Part shown: positions 46,992 to 55,113 of the stretch, one piece after another
Position numbering within the stretch: position 1 is the stretch's first letter
How the letters are laid out: each line of letters starts with the position of its first letter
Assembly (NCBI RefSeq): GCF_001624695.1
Contig: NZ_JSEP01000001.1
Coordinates: forward strand, 306,079-370,078
Origin: Labrenzia sp. OB1
GTDB taxonomy: Bacteria > Pseudomonadota > Alphaproteobacteria > Rhizobiales > Stappiaceae
Direction of reading: 5' to 3'
Length of the DNA: 64,000 bases
Translations under genes and position numbers: made by a program
Notes under the pieces: generated by a model
The model's input: the letters and a program-made list of their open reading frames with translations, nothing else
The model's database searches: none
Told to the model about the DNA's origin: nothing

Positions 46992-48602
46992 ATGAAAAGA
47001 CAAGTTGTTGCGAAACTGAGCGCTTTGCCGGACCGGGATCCGCAATATGCGCTTGTGGCGAATGTCGACCTGGTCGTCGTGCGCTTCGATGACGATATTT
47101 CCGTTTTCTACGGCCGTTGCCTGCATCGCGGAGCCTTGATGTCAGACGGCTACGTAGATGGCCACAACCTGATTTGCGGCGTGCATTACTGGGACTACCG
47201 GCTGGACAGCGGCGTGTCCGAATACAACAATTCCGAAGCCCTGCCGAAGTTCCACAGCTGGATCGAGCGCGACGACGTGCTGGTGGACGAAGACGAAATC
47301 GCCGCCTGGGCCTCGGACAATCCGCAGCCCTTCGACCGGGAGCAGTATCTCGGCCTTTATGCTGACACCAGCCACGGGACCGAGGAAGAGCCATATAACG
47401 GCCTCATCCGGCAATACGCGCGCGACGGGCTGTCCCGAACCGGCCACCACGGCAAGGTCGATGCCATGGGTGTGCCGCGTGCTCAACTGCCCGACTGGGA
47501 CGATATCCAGATCCTGACGGCCCAGTTGCAACGCTTTCCGCTTCTGGACGAGGACCCGGTCTCCACAGACGTCGTCATCGGGCCGAACGCGCAAAAGCCG
47601 TTGCGGCTGGACATTCCGCTGATGGTGTCCGACATGAGCTTCGGTGCCCTGTCCGAACCCGCCAAGATTGCCTTGGCCCGCGGTGCGGATCTCGCGGGAA
47701 CGGGGATCTGCTCCGGTGAGGGCGGCATGCTGCCGGAAGAACAGGAAGCCAATGCCCGCTATTTCTACGAACTCGCCTCGGCCCGGTTCGGGTTTGGCTG
47801 GGACAAGCTTTCCAGGGTTCAGGCCTTTCATTTCAAGGGCGGCCAGGGCGCCAAGACGGGCACCGGCGGCCACCTGCCCGGAGCCAAGGTGAAAGGCAAG
47901 ATCGCCGAAGTGCGCGGTCTGAAGGAAGGCGAGGACGCGATCTCGCCACCGCGCTTTCCCGACTGGACGGACCTCGCGCAGTTAAAGGACTTCGCCGACG
48001 AGGTACGCGGCCGCACGGGCGGCATTCCGATCGGCTACAAGCTCTCCGCCCAGCACATCGAAAAGGACATCGACGCGGCGCTGGACATCGGCGTCGATTA
48101 CATCATCCTGGACGGCCGGGGCGGCGGCACGGGAGCCGCGCCCATCATCTTCCGCGACAACATCTCCGTGCCGACCATCCCGGCGCTCGCCCGTGCCCGC
48201 CGTCATCTGGACAGGCTCGACCGATCCGACGTAACACTGATCATCACCGGCGGTCTGCGCAAACCGGCGGATTTCGTGAAGGCGCTGGCGCTTGGGGCCG
48301 ATGCGGTCGCCCTTTCCAATTCGGCCATGCAGGCAATCGGCTGCATCGCCATGCGCGCTTGCCACACCAACAATTGCCCGGTCGGCATCGCCACTCAGAA
48401 ACCGCATCTGGTGAACCGGCTGCAGATCGAAAAATCCGCCCGCCAGCTGACCAACTTCTTCGAGGCGTCGGTGGAGCTGATGCAGGTCATGGCCCGGGCT
48501 TGCGGCTATTCCCATCTCAACCAGTTCCAGCTGGAGGATCTGACAACCTGGAAACGGGAGATGGCGGATCTCTCCGGCGTTGCCTATGGCGGCGCTGCCT
48601 GA
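46992..48602 (+). CDS. Rieske domain fused to a glutamate-synthase-type FMN domain
   Basis: Residues 1-110 are a Rieske [2Fe-2S] domain with CLH (Cys42, His44) and CGVH (Cys62, His65). Residues about 165-520 are a GltB-type FMN-binding barrel (PLMVSDMSFGALSEPAK, GAKTGTGGHLPGAKV, YIILDGRGGGTGAAP) followed by the [3Fe-4S] motif CIAMRACHTNNC. The glutaminase domain of true glutamate synthase is absent, so the ammonia or electron source must differ. Cytoplasmic; no signal peptide. AGGAAG precedes the ATG. It opens a seven-gene operon in which two more proteins carry Rieske domains. Confidence 0.85.
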   Translation: MKRQVVAKLSALPDRDPQYALVANVDLVVVRFDDDISVFYGRCLHRGALMSDGYVDGHNLICGVHYWDYRLDSGVSEYNNSEALPKFHSWIERDDVLVDEDEIAAWASDNPQPFDREQYLGLYADTSHGTEEEPYNGLIRQYARDGLSRTGHHGKVDAMGVPRAQLPDWDDIQILTAQLQRFPLLDEDPVSTDVVIGPNAQKPLRLDIPLMVSDMSFGALSEPAKIALARGADLAGTGICSGEGGMLPEEQEANARYFYELASARFGFGWDKLSRVQAFHFKGGQGAKTGTGGHLPGAKVKGKIAEVRGLKEGEDAISPPRFPDWTDLAQLKDFADEVRGRTGGIPIGYKLSAQHIEKDIDAALDIGVDYIILDGRGGGTGAAPIIFRDNISVPTIPALARARRHLDRLDRSDVTLIITGGLRKPADFVKALALGADAVALSNSAMQAIGCIAMRACHTNNCPVGIATQKPHLVNRLQIEKSARQLTNFFEASVELMQVMARACGYSHLNQFQLEDLTTWKREMADLSGVAYGGAA

Positions 48603-48632
48603 TCGCGGCCAGTTATTGAGGGAGTGAAGATC

Positions 48633-50609
48633 ATGAATGCTCAGAATCTCGACTGGATCAAGGTCGGGCACGTGGACGATATGCCCGAGGGCCGGGTCAA
48701 GACCGTCACCGCCCGCACCACCTCGATCTGCCTGTCCCATTTCGACGGCCAGTGGGCGGCAATGGACAATCACTGTCCGCACCAGCGCGGACCGCTCGGA
48801 GAAGGTTCGATCGAAAAGGGCAGCGATGGCAAATGCTGGATCCGTTGTCCCTGGCACGGCTGGGATTTCGACCCGCTGACAGGCGCGCCTCCCGGTGGCC
48901 ATGAAGACAGCGGCCAGAAACTCTACCCGTTGAAAATCGAGGACGGCGAGATCTTTGTCGGCCTGGAAGCTGAACCGGAGCACGAACGCACGGTCACCGA
49001 TGTCATGGCCGAGACCATGGTCAACTGGGGCGTCAAACGTGTCTTCGGCATGGTCGGTCATTCCAATCTGGGTCTGGCCGACGCAATCAGATTGCAGGTG
49101 AGCAAGGGCGCCCTCGGCTATGTCGGCATCCGCCACGAAGGCGCCGCTGCATTTGCCGCTTCCGCCTATGGCAAACTCACGGGCAAACCGGCCGCGTGCC
49201 TGACCATTGCGGGCCCCGGCGCCACCAACCTTCTCACCGGCCTGTGGGACGCCAAGGTCGACCGTGCGCCGGTGCTCGCGCTGACCGGCCAGGTTCAGAC
49301 CCAGGTCTTTGGTCCTGGCGCCTTCCAGGATATCGACTTGAAGTCCGCCTTCGACGCTGTCTCCAGGTTTTCCCAGCCGGTGCTCGGCAGCTCCAGACAT
49401 GCCGAGTTGATGTCACTGGCGCTCAAGACCGCCATTGTCGAGCGCGACGTGGCCAACCTGATCTTCCCGGACGATGTCCAGACGATCCCGAGTACAAAAG
49501 ATGCCGCAGGTCCGGATGGCCGTCTGGGCGGCACCGAGATCACGCCGTCGCCCGACGATCTGGCCAAGGCCGTCGAGCTGATCAACAGCGCCAGGCGCCC
49601 GGCCATCGTGCTCGGCTACGGCGCCAAGGATGTCCGCAACAAGGTGATCGCGCTGGCGGAGAAGATCGGCGCACCTGTCATGACCACTTTCAAGGGCAAG
49701 GGTCTGATTTCGGACACGCATCCGTTGGCCGCCGGCGTGCTCGGCCGCTCCGGAACACCGATCGCCAGCTGGTTCATGAACGAGGCCGACCTGATCATTT
49801 CCCTCGGTTCGTCGTTTGCGAATCACACTGGCATCGCGCCCTACAAACCGATCATCCAGGTCGATTTCGATCGAATGCAGCTCGGCAAGTTTCATCCCGT
49901 CACCCTGCCTGTCTGGGGCGAGATCGGCACCTTCTGCGAGGCAATTGGCGACCGGGTTTTCAAATCCGGCGATGCCGGGGATCAGATTGCCGAACTCGTC
50001 GAGCGCTGGGAAATCTGGCGGGAGGAAAAGGAACGGCGCCTCAGCGAAGACCGCGGCCAGGGCATTCACTCTGCAGCTGTTTTCAAGGCGTTGACCGAAC
50101 TCTGCCCTGAAGACGCGATCATCCCGGTCGATGTCGGCAACAACACCTATTCCTTCGGCCGGTATTTCGAACCGCGCGGCCAGCGCATCTTGATGTCTGG
50201 GTATCTCGGATCCATCGGCTTCGGCCTGCCCGCCGCGATCGGCGCCTGGTGCGCCACCCGGGATTTCGAGGAGTACCGGGGCCGCAAGGTGATCTCGATT
50301 TCCGGTGACGGCGGCTTCGGCCAATACGCCATGGAGTTCACCACGGCAGTGAAATACGGCATGAACATCACACATATCCTTCTCAACAACTCCGAACTCG
50401 GCAAGATCTCGAAGGAACAACGGTCAGGCGAATGGCCTGTCTGGGAGACCAATCTTACCAACCCGTCCTTCGCTGCCTTTGCCCGGCTCTGCGGCGGCCA
50501 CGGTCACCGGGTCACGGAGGCATCCGAGTTGCGGGACGCCATTGGCGCGGCAATTGCCCATGACGGCCCGGCATTGGTGGAAATCGTCACCGATGCGGAT
50601 CTGGTGTGA
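48633..50609 (+). CDS. Rieske domain fused to a ThDP-dependent 2-oxoacid enzyme
   Basis: Residues 1-110 form a Rieske domain with CPHQRGPL and CPWHGWDF. The rest (about 115-658) is a thiamine-diphosphate enzyme of the acetolactate synthase/pyruvate oxidase group: the activating glutamate in IRHEGAAAFAASAYG, the central domain, and the ThDP/Mg motif GDGGFGQYAMEF ... LLNNSELG. An iron-sulfur centre on such an enzyme suggests that electrons from 2-oxoacid decarboxylation pass to a redox partner. The Rieske fusion is unusual. ATG 48633 is preceded by GGGAG; the gene begins 31 bp after the GltB-type gene. Confidence 0.85.
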   Translation: MNAQNLDWIKVGHVDDMPEGRVKTVTARTTSICLSHFDGQWAAMDNHCPHQRGPLGEGSIEKGSDGKCWIRCPWHGWDFDPLTGAPPGGHEDSGQKLYPLKIEDGEIFVGLEAEPEHERTVTDVMAETMVNWGVKRVFGMVGHSNLGLADAIRLQVSKGALGYVGIRHEGAAAFAASAYGKLTGKPAACLTIAGPGATNLLTGLWDAKVDRAPVLALTGQVQTQVFGPGAFQDIDLKSAFDAVSRFSQPVLGSSRHAELMSLALKTAIVERDVANLIFPDDVQTIPSTKDAAGPDGRLGGTEITPSPDDLAKAVELINSARRPAIVLGYGAKDVRNKVIALAEKIGAPVMTTFKGKGLISDTHPLAAGVLGRSGTPIASWFMNEADLIISLGSSFANHTGIAPYKPIIQVDFDRMQLGKFHPVTLPVWGEIGTFCEAIGDRVFKSGDAGDQIAELVERWEIWREEKERRLSEDRGQGIHSAAVFKALTELCPEDAIIPVDVGNNTYSFGRYFEPRGQRILMSGYLGSIGFGLPAAIGAWCATRDFEEYRGRKVISISGDGGFGQYAMEFTTAVKYGMNITHILLNNSELGKISKEQRSGEWPVWETNLTNPSFAAFARLCGGHGHRVTEASELRDAIGAAIAHDGPALVEIVTDADLV

Positions 50610-50777
50610 TGATTTCCATGTGGCCCATCGGAGGTTCCGGCCCTGGCGCTATGAAGCGCCGGGAGCCGGTAGACACTTTGGCCGGTTTGTTGCAACACTC
50701 GGACATCCGAGCGTACCGGGTCCCGACCTTCCGCGGCGCGCGGCGGGATGACATGTTGAGAATTGCGGAGACATGAA

Positions 50778-50999
50778 TTGCAGACAGCATCCCTTCTGAT
50801 CGAGATTGGCCGCTATTACCTGATGGCTGGAGGCGTGATTGCCGCGCTGTTCCTTGTCATCGGCATTGACCGGGTTGAACCGTCCGCGCGCGGTTCCTAT
50901 GCCTTCCGGCCTCTGCTCATCCCGGGCATTTGCCTGATCTGGCCGCTGGTGCTTTACCGCTGGGTGCGGCTCGAGACGTTCGGGGAGAAAGCCCGATGA
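50778..50999 (+). CDS. Small membrane protein of the Rieske operon (73 residues)
   Basis: This protein has two hydrophobic helices (about residues 11-28 and 45-62) and matches no family I recognise. I chose TTG 50778 because GGAG lies eight bases upstream; a TTG at 50763 is in frame. The stop codon overlaps the next ATG by 4 bp, so it is coupled to the operon. Confidence 0.65.
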   Translation: MQTASLLIEIGRYYLMAGGVIAALFLVIGIDRVEPSARGSYAFRPLLIPGICLIWPLVLYRWVRLETFGEKAR

Positions 51000-51166
51000 A
51001 GCGCGCTCACCGCACAGCCCATGCCCGTATCTGGACAGTGCTCGGCCTCCTCCTGCCGCTCGCATTCCTGACGATTCTCGCCCTACGCCAGACGCCCCCG
51101 GCGGACAGGCCTGCCGTTCTGATCGAAGCCCCGGCAGACGGCGCCGCTGCGGAGGCCATGCAATGA
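50996..51166 (+). CDS. Small membrane protein of the Rieske operon (56 residues)
   Basis: This protein has one hydrophobic helix (about residues 12-30, WTVLGLLLPLAFLTILAL) and a short Ala/Pro-rich tail. It overlaps both flanking genes by 4 bp, which supports it as a real gene despite its size. The function is unknown; a small subunit of the membrane complex is possible. Confidence 0.6.
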   Translation: MKRAHRTAHARIWTVLGLLLPLAFLTILALRQTPPADRPAVLIEAPADGAAAEAMQ

Positions 51167-52230
51167 GCGTCCAGTACACACCGGTCATCTGGAACAGGAA
51201 CAAGATCCTCTATGACGCCGTCCTGCTGATTGCCGTGGCGCTCTACCTCTATGTCTTTATCCGCTTTGCTCCGGCGTTCGAGGATGTCACGAAACCAATT
51301 GATGGCGCGACATTGAGGATGCGCGCCTTCGGCAGTTGCGCATTTCTGATGCTGACCGTGATCCTGTGCATCGGACCGCTGGCCCGTCTCGACCGCCGCT
51401 TTCTGCCGCTGCTTTACAACCGCCGCCATTTTGGCGTCATGACGGCGGGCATTGCCGCTGTTCACGCCAATTACGTGCTCGGCTGGTACTTCAACTTCTC
51501 TCCAACCGACAAATATGTTGCGCTGCTGTCCTCCAACACCAACTACACGCAGCTGCTCGGATTTCCGTTCGAGGCCTTCGGCATCGCAGCTCTGCTCATC
51601 CTCTTCGTGCTGTCCGCGACCAGCCATGATTTCTGGCTGAGCTTTCTTGGAGCGCCGCTCTGGAAGACACTGCATATGCTCATTTATGCAGCCTATGTCT
51701 TCGTGGTGCTGCATGTCGCCCTTGGGGCCTTGCAGGGGCCGGGCGATCCGATCTTCACCGCCATTGTAGCGGCTAGCGTGGTTCTGGTCTGCGGCCTGCA
51801 CTTTGCCACCGGCCGCATGGAAGCCAGTCGGGACCGCAGCGAGGAAACCGCCAAAGCCTCGCTGCAGGACGCTGGCTGGGTCGTGGCCGGAGAAGTCGGC
51901 GATATCGAAGACGACTGCGCCAGGGTCGTGACCCTCGACGAAGGCGAACGCGTCGCGATTTTCAAATACGACGGCAAGCTCTCCGCCGTCACCAATGTCT
52001 GCGCCCACCAGAACGGCCCGCTTGGCGAGGGCAAGGTGCTGTGGGGCTGCATCACCTGCCCCTGGCACGGCTATCAGTACAATCTCGCCGATGGCCGCGC
52101 CCCGGCCCCCTTCACCGAAAAGATCCCGACCTACCGGCTGAAGCTGATCGGCGCGACCATCCTGCTCGACCCGAACGCCCTGCCGCCGGGAACCCATGTA
52201 GACCCAATCGTGATTGGAACGGACGCATGA
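51163..52230 (+). CDS. Ferric-reductase-like membrane domain fused to a Rieske domain
   Basis: This 355-residue protein has five to six membrane helices in residues about 15-225, with paired histidines (GIAAVHANYVLGWY, LHMLIYAAYVFVVLHVALG) suited to b-type haem as in ferric-reductase-like/YedZ membrane domains. Residues about 240-340 are a Rieske domain with CAHQNGPL and CPWHGYQY. It is the likely membrane electron exchanger of the operon, linking the Rieske proteins to the quinone pool or to the periplasm. The start overlaps the previous stop by 4 bp. Confidence 0.85.
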   Translation: MSVQYTPVIWNRNKILYDAVLLIAVALYLYVFIRFAPAFEDVTKPIDGATLRMRAFGSCAFLMLTVILCIGPLARLDRRFLPLLYNRRHFGVMTAGIAAVHANYVLGWYFNFSPTDKYVALLSSNTNYTQLLGFPFEAFGIAALLILFVLSATSHDFWLSFLGAPLWKTLHMLIYAAYVFVVLHVALGALQGPGDPIFTAIVAASVVLVCGLHFATGRMEASRDRSEETAKASLQDAGWVVAGEVGDIEDDCARVVTLDEGERVAIFKYDGKLSAVTNVCAHQNGPLGEGKVLWGCITCPWHGYQYNLADGRAPAPFTEKIPTYRLKLIGATILLDPNALPPGTHVDPIVIGTDA

Positions 52231-52988
52231 GCTGGAGACAGACAAAGGCCGCCCCCTTCTTCGTCGGCTACCTCAATGCGGTACCGAAACCGCTCGTGGT
52301 TTTCCTCTCCGTGTTCGCGGTGTGTTTTACCAGCGGCCTGGGTCTTGCGGCACTTGCCCTGTCCTCCACACAGAACGATCCGGGCAATGGCGGCTTTCAA
52401 TGGGGCAACCGGTTCGAGCAGACCGGCATCCTGGAGCTCCGGCCCTATCCTGTCTTCCGGGTGCCCGCCGATGGAGACACGCCTGCCCGCACCTACATGC
52501 TCGCCGGCCAGGGCAAGCGCGGCGTCTTCGATCAGGCCGAAGCCAACAGGGCAGAAACCGTCAGCCTGCGCGGTGTACCGGTCAGCCGCGGCGACCTCAC
52601 CATGATCCAGGTAGGCAAGATCGACGCCGCTGCTGAGGACGCCCCAGGCTTTACCCCCTCCATACCCGTTCCGCTCGGCCGCTGGAAACTGACCGGCGAG
52701 ATCTGCGACGGCAAGTGTTATGCCGGCGCCATGCGCCCCGGGCGGGGTCTCGCCCACAAGGCCTGCGCGGACCTGTGCCTCACCGGCGGCATCCCGCCGG
52801 TCTTTGTGTCCTCCGGTCCTGTCGAAGGGCGCAACTTCTTCCTGATGGCGGACCGGGAAGGCAATCTACTCGGTGATGAGCTCGATCCGCTGCTGGCGCT
52901 CTACATTGAGGTTGAAGGCGAGATCGAGCAGTTGGATGACCTTATGGTCTTCAAGGCGGATCTGACAACTGCAAGGGTTCTGAAATGA
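52227..52988 (+). CDS. Membrane-anchored periplasmic protein with four-Cys motif
   Basis: This 253-residue protein has one N-terminal membrane helix (about residues 20-45) and a large soluble domain, probably periplasmic. The striking feature is C-x3-C-x15-C-x3-C in GEICDGKCYAG ... HKACADLCLTGGIPP, with a histidine two residues before the third Cys. This looks like a metal, haem or disulphide site. I recognise no named family. It overlaps the ferric-reductase-Rieske gene by 4 bp and the next gene by 4 bp. Confidence 0.75.
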   Translation: MSWRQTKAAPFFVGYLNAVPKPLVVFLSVFAVCFTSGLGLAALALSSTQNDPGNGGFQWGNRFEQTGILELRPYPVFRVPADGDTPARTYMLAGQGKRGVFDQAEANRAETVSLRGVPVSRGDLTMIQVGKIDAAAEDAPGFTPSIPVPLGRWKLTGEICDGKCYAGAMRPGRGLAHKACADLCLTGGIPPVFVSSGPVEGRNFFLMADREGNLLGDELDPLLALYIEVEGEIEQLDDLMVFKADLTTARVLK

Positions 52989-53230
52989 GCACGCCCCCAA
53001 TCCACCGCGCATGGCGGACCCTCGTCATTTCGCTGGTGCTGACAGCAGCCTTCGCAGTGCTTGCCTGGTACGTCTGGACCTATGCCAATATCGGCGCAAG
53101 GACATTCGCCGCAGGGACGCTGCTCACCGACATGCGGTTTTTCATCGGCCTGCTGGCGGTGTTTGTGGTGCTGTCGCTTCTTGACAGGATCATCGGGTAC
53201 GTGATGTCGAGGTTTGGCAAAAAACGCTGA
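52985..53230 (+). CDS. Small membrane protein, last gene of the Rieske operon
   Basis: This 81-residue protein has two hydrophobic helices (about 11-32 and 48-70) separated by a short loop and ends in basic residues. No family was recognised. It overlaps the preceding gene and closes the operon; a convergent gene begins 23 bp later. Confidence 0.7.
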   Translation: MSTPPIHRAWRTLVISLVLTAAFAVLAWYVWTYANIGARTFAAGTLLTDMRFFIGLLAVFVVLSLLDRIIGYVMSRFGKKR

Positions 53231-53253
53231 GGTCCGTTCAGCCGCCCGACAGC

Positions 53254-54048
53254 TCAGGACTCAAGCAATCCGGCCAGCAGCCGGTTAAAGCGTTCCGGCT
53301 CCTCCATATGCGGAGAATGGCCGGAATTCTCGAATTCATGCAGATGGAGATCCGGGACCGTCGCTTCGTACCAGCGGTGCATGCCGGGGCCGTAAAGCTG
53401 ACTGTGGAGCCCCACTGCCAGATGCAGCGGTACCGGAAATTTACTCAGGAAGGTGCGAAAATCCTGGCGTGTGAGCGACGCCCACATCGGTTGAAGCAGG
53501 GCCGGATCGCCCCTTGCGATTTCCGACTGCGCGAACGCCATCAGATCCGGATCCACCGGCCGGTCCGCCGCGAACATCTGTCTTGCGACCTGCTCGGGGA
53601 AGACGGCCCATTGGGCAATCATGTTCTCCAGAACCAGCGCATTGACCTCCTCGGTGAGACCGTTTTGCGTGCCGTGCGGCCAGTCCGCGTCATTGACGAC
53701 TTTCGGCGACACATCAATCGCGACAACGCTCGATATCCGCTCCGCGCCATGACGCTCGAGCAGGGAATAGACCACCAGCGCGCCCATCGACCATCCGCAC
53801 AGGACGACATCCTTCAGATCATGTTCGACAAGATAAGCCTGGACCGCATCGGCGGCGGAGTCGATTGTCAGGGGAAGCCGGTCGGCGGTTTTCCCGTGCC
53901 CCGGCAGATCCGGAACAATGCAGCGCGCGCGGGATCTGAATGCGTCGGTCTGGGCCTGAAAGAAGTCGCCGGGACAGGCCCAGCCGTGAACCATCACCAG
54001 GGGCCGGCCGGTTCCCTCATCGCGTATGTGAAGTGTTTGATCGCTCAC
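53254..54048 (-). CDS. Alpha/beta hydrolase
   Basis: This 264-residue protein has the alpha/beta-hydrolase landmarks: oxyanion loop VHGWACPGDF, nucleophile elbow GWSMGALV with Ser, and C-terminal catalytic His in NSGHSPHMEEP. It is cytoplasmic and could hydrolyse an ester or thioester of the imported substrate. The GTG start at 54048 overlaps the livM-type stop codon by 4 bp; the longer open frame upstream lies over the permease gene and is a shadow. It is the last gene of the transporter operon. Confidence 0.85.
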   Translation of the reverse strand: MSDQTLHIRDEGTGRPLVMVHGWACPGDFFQAQTDAFRSRARCIVPDLPGHGKTADRLPLTIDSAADAVQAYLVEHDLKDVVLCGWSMGALVVYSLLERHGAERISSVVAIDVSPKVVNDADWPHGTQNGLTEEVNALVLENMIAQWAVFPEQVARQMFAADRPVDPDLMAFAQSEIARGDPALLQPMWASLTRQDFRTFLSKFPVPLHLAVGLHSQLYGPGMHRWYEATVPDLHLHEFENSGHSPHMEEPERFNRLLAGLLES

Positions 54049-55106
54049 GCGCGTCCCGCCCGAAGCCGCCCGACAATGCCGGAGGGAAAGAAGTAAACCG
54101 ACAAGATAAACAGCACTCCCAGCCAGAGCAGCCAGCGTTCCGGTGCGACAAGCGTCGAGAACAGCGGAACCGCGCTGGTGGCATCCGCCGCCACACCCAT
54201 AAGCGTCTGCAGATAGGTCTGTGCCAGAATGAACAGGGTTGCCCCCAGAACCGCCCCGTAGAGCGTTCCCATTCCCCCTATCACGACCATCAGCAGAATG
54301 TCGATCATGATCTCCATGGACAGCGTCGTCGCCGGGCCGGTGTAGCGCAGCCAGATGGCCAGCAGCGAACCGGCAAGCGCCGCCATCACGGCGGACAATA
54401 TGGTCGCTGTCGTCCTGTACCACACCACACGGTAGCCGATGGCCTCCGCCCGGAAGGCATTGTCGCGCACCGCCTTCAGCGTCCGCCCGAAGGGCGAATT
54501 GACGATCCTCAGCATGACCAGGAACAGGATCGCCGACACGAAAAACACCAGATAATAGGCCAGCAGCTTGCCGTTGACGCGCACGCCGAGGATTTTCTCG
54601 TCGATCAGCTTGAAGGCGGGGGTCAGCTCGCGCGGGATCTTGTAATTGAGCCCGTCCTCGCCGCCCGTCAGCCAGGACATCTGCGAGACGAACACCGCGA
54701 AGGCGCTCGCCACCGCCAGCATCACCATGGCAAAGAAGATCGCCTTCACGCGCAGCGAGAACAGGCCGATGGCCAGGGCGAAAACGGCCGCTACCACGGC
54801 GCCCGCAGCCGTTCCCCAGATCAGCGCACCGTAACCCGGCCCTGTCGTGGACAGCGCCAGCGCGGTGCCATAGGCGCCGATGCCGAAGAACATCGTATGG
54901 GCGAAGGAGACGATGCCCGCATAGCCGAGCAGCAGATCATAGCTTGCCACCAGCACGATGAAGATGCAGATGCGTGCCGCTGTCTCCAGCGACCTTATGC
55001 CGGGAAACAGGAACGGCGCGAAGGCCAGCGAGATCAGCACGATCAAAAGCAGCGCGGTCAAAAGCCCGCTGCGCGGCGTGTCGCCGGAAAGAAGCCTGGT
55101 CAGCAT
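54045..55106 (-). CDS. LivM-type ABC permease
   Basis: This 353-residue branched-chain-amino-acid-type permease has about nine helices and the LivM signature region YDLLLGYAGIVSFAHTMFFGIGAY, with the later VIGGMGTLYGAVLGA. It pairs with the LivH-type subunit to import a hydrophilic or aromatic carboxylate-like substrate. The ligand is unassigned. It lies 7 bp after the LivH-type gene. Confidence 0.92.
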   Translation of the reverse strand: MLTRLLSGDTPRSGLLTALLLIVLISLAFAPFLFPGIRSLETAARICIFIVLVASYDLLLGYAGIVSFAHTMFFGIGAYGTALALSTTGPGYGALIWGTAAGAVVAAVFALAIGLFSLRVKAIFFAMVMLAVASAFAVFVSQMSWLTGGEDGLNYKIPRELTPAFKLIDEKILGVRVNGKLLAYYLVFFVSAILFLVMLRIVNSPFGRTLKAVRDNAFRAEAIGYRVVWYRTTATILSAVMAALAGSLLAIWLRYTGPATTLSMEIMIDILLMVVIGGMGTLYGAVLGATLFILAQTYLQTLMGVAADATSAVPLFSTLVAPERWLLWLGVLFILSVYFFPSGIVGRLRAGRA

Positions 55107-55113
55107 GGGTCCC

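Noticed and set aside
54049..54423. N-terminal extension of the alpha/beta hydrolase frame
   Set aside because: The extra 125 residues are antisense-like low-complexity sequence over the livM-type gene; the GTG at 54048 gives a normal hydrolase length and a 4-bp overlap.
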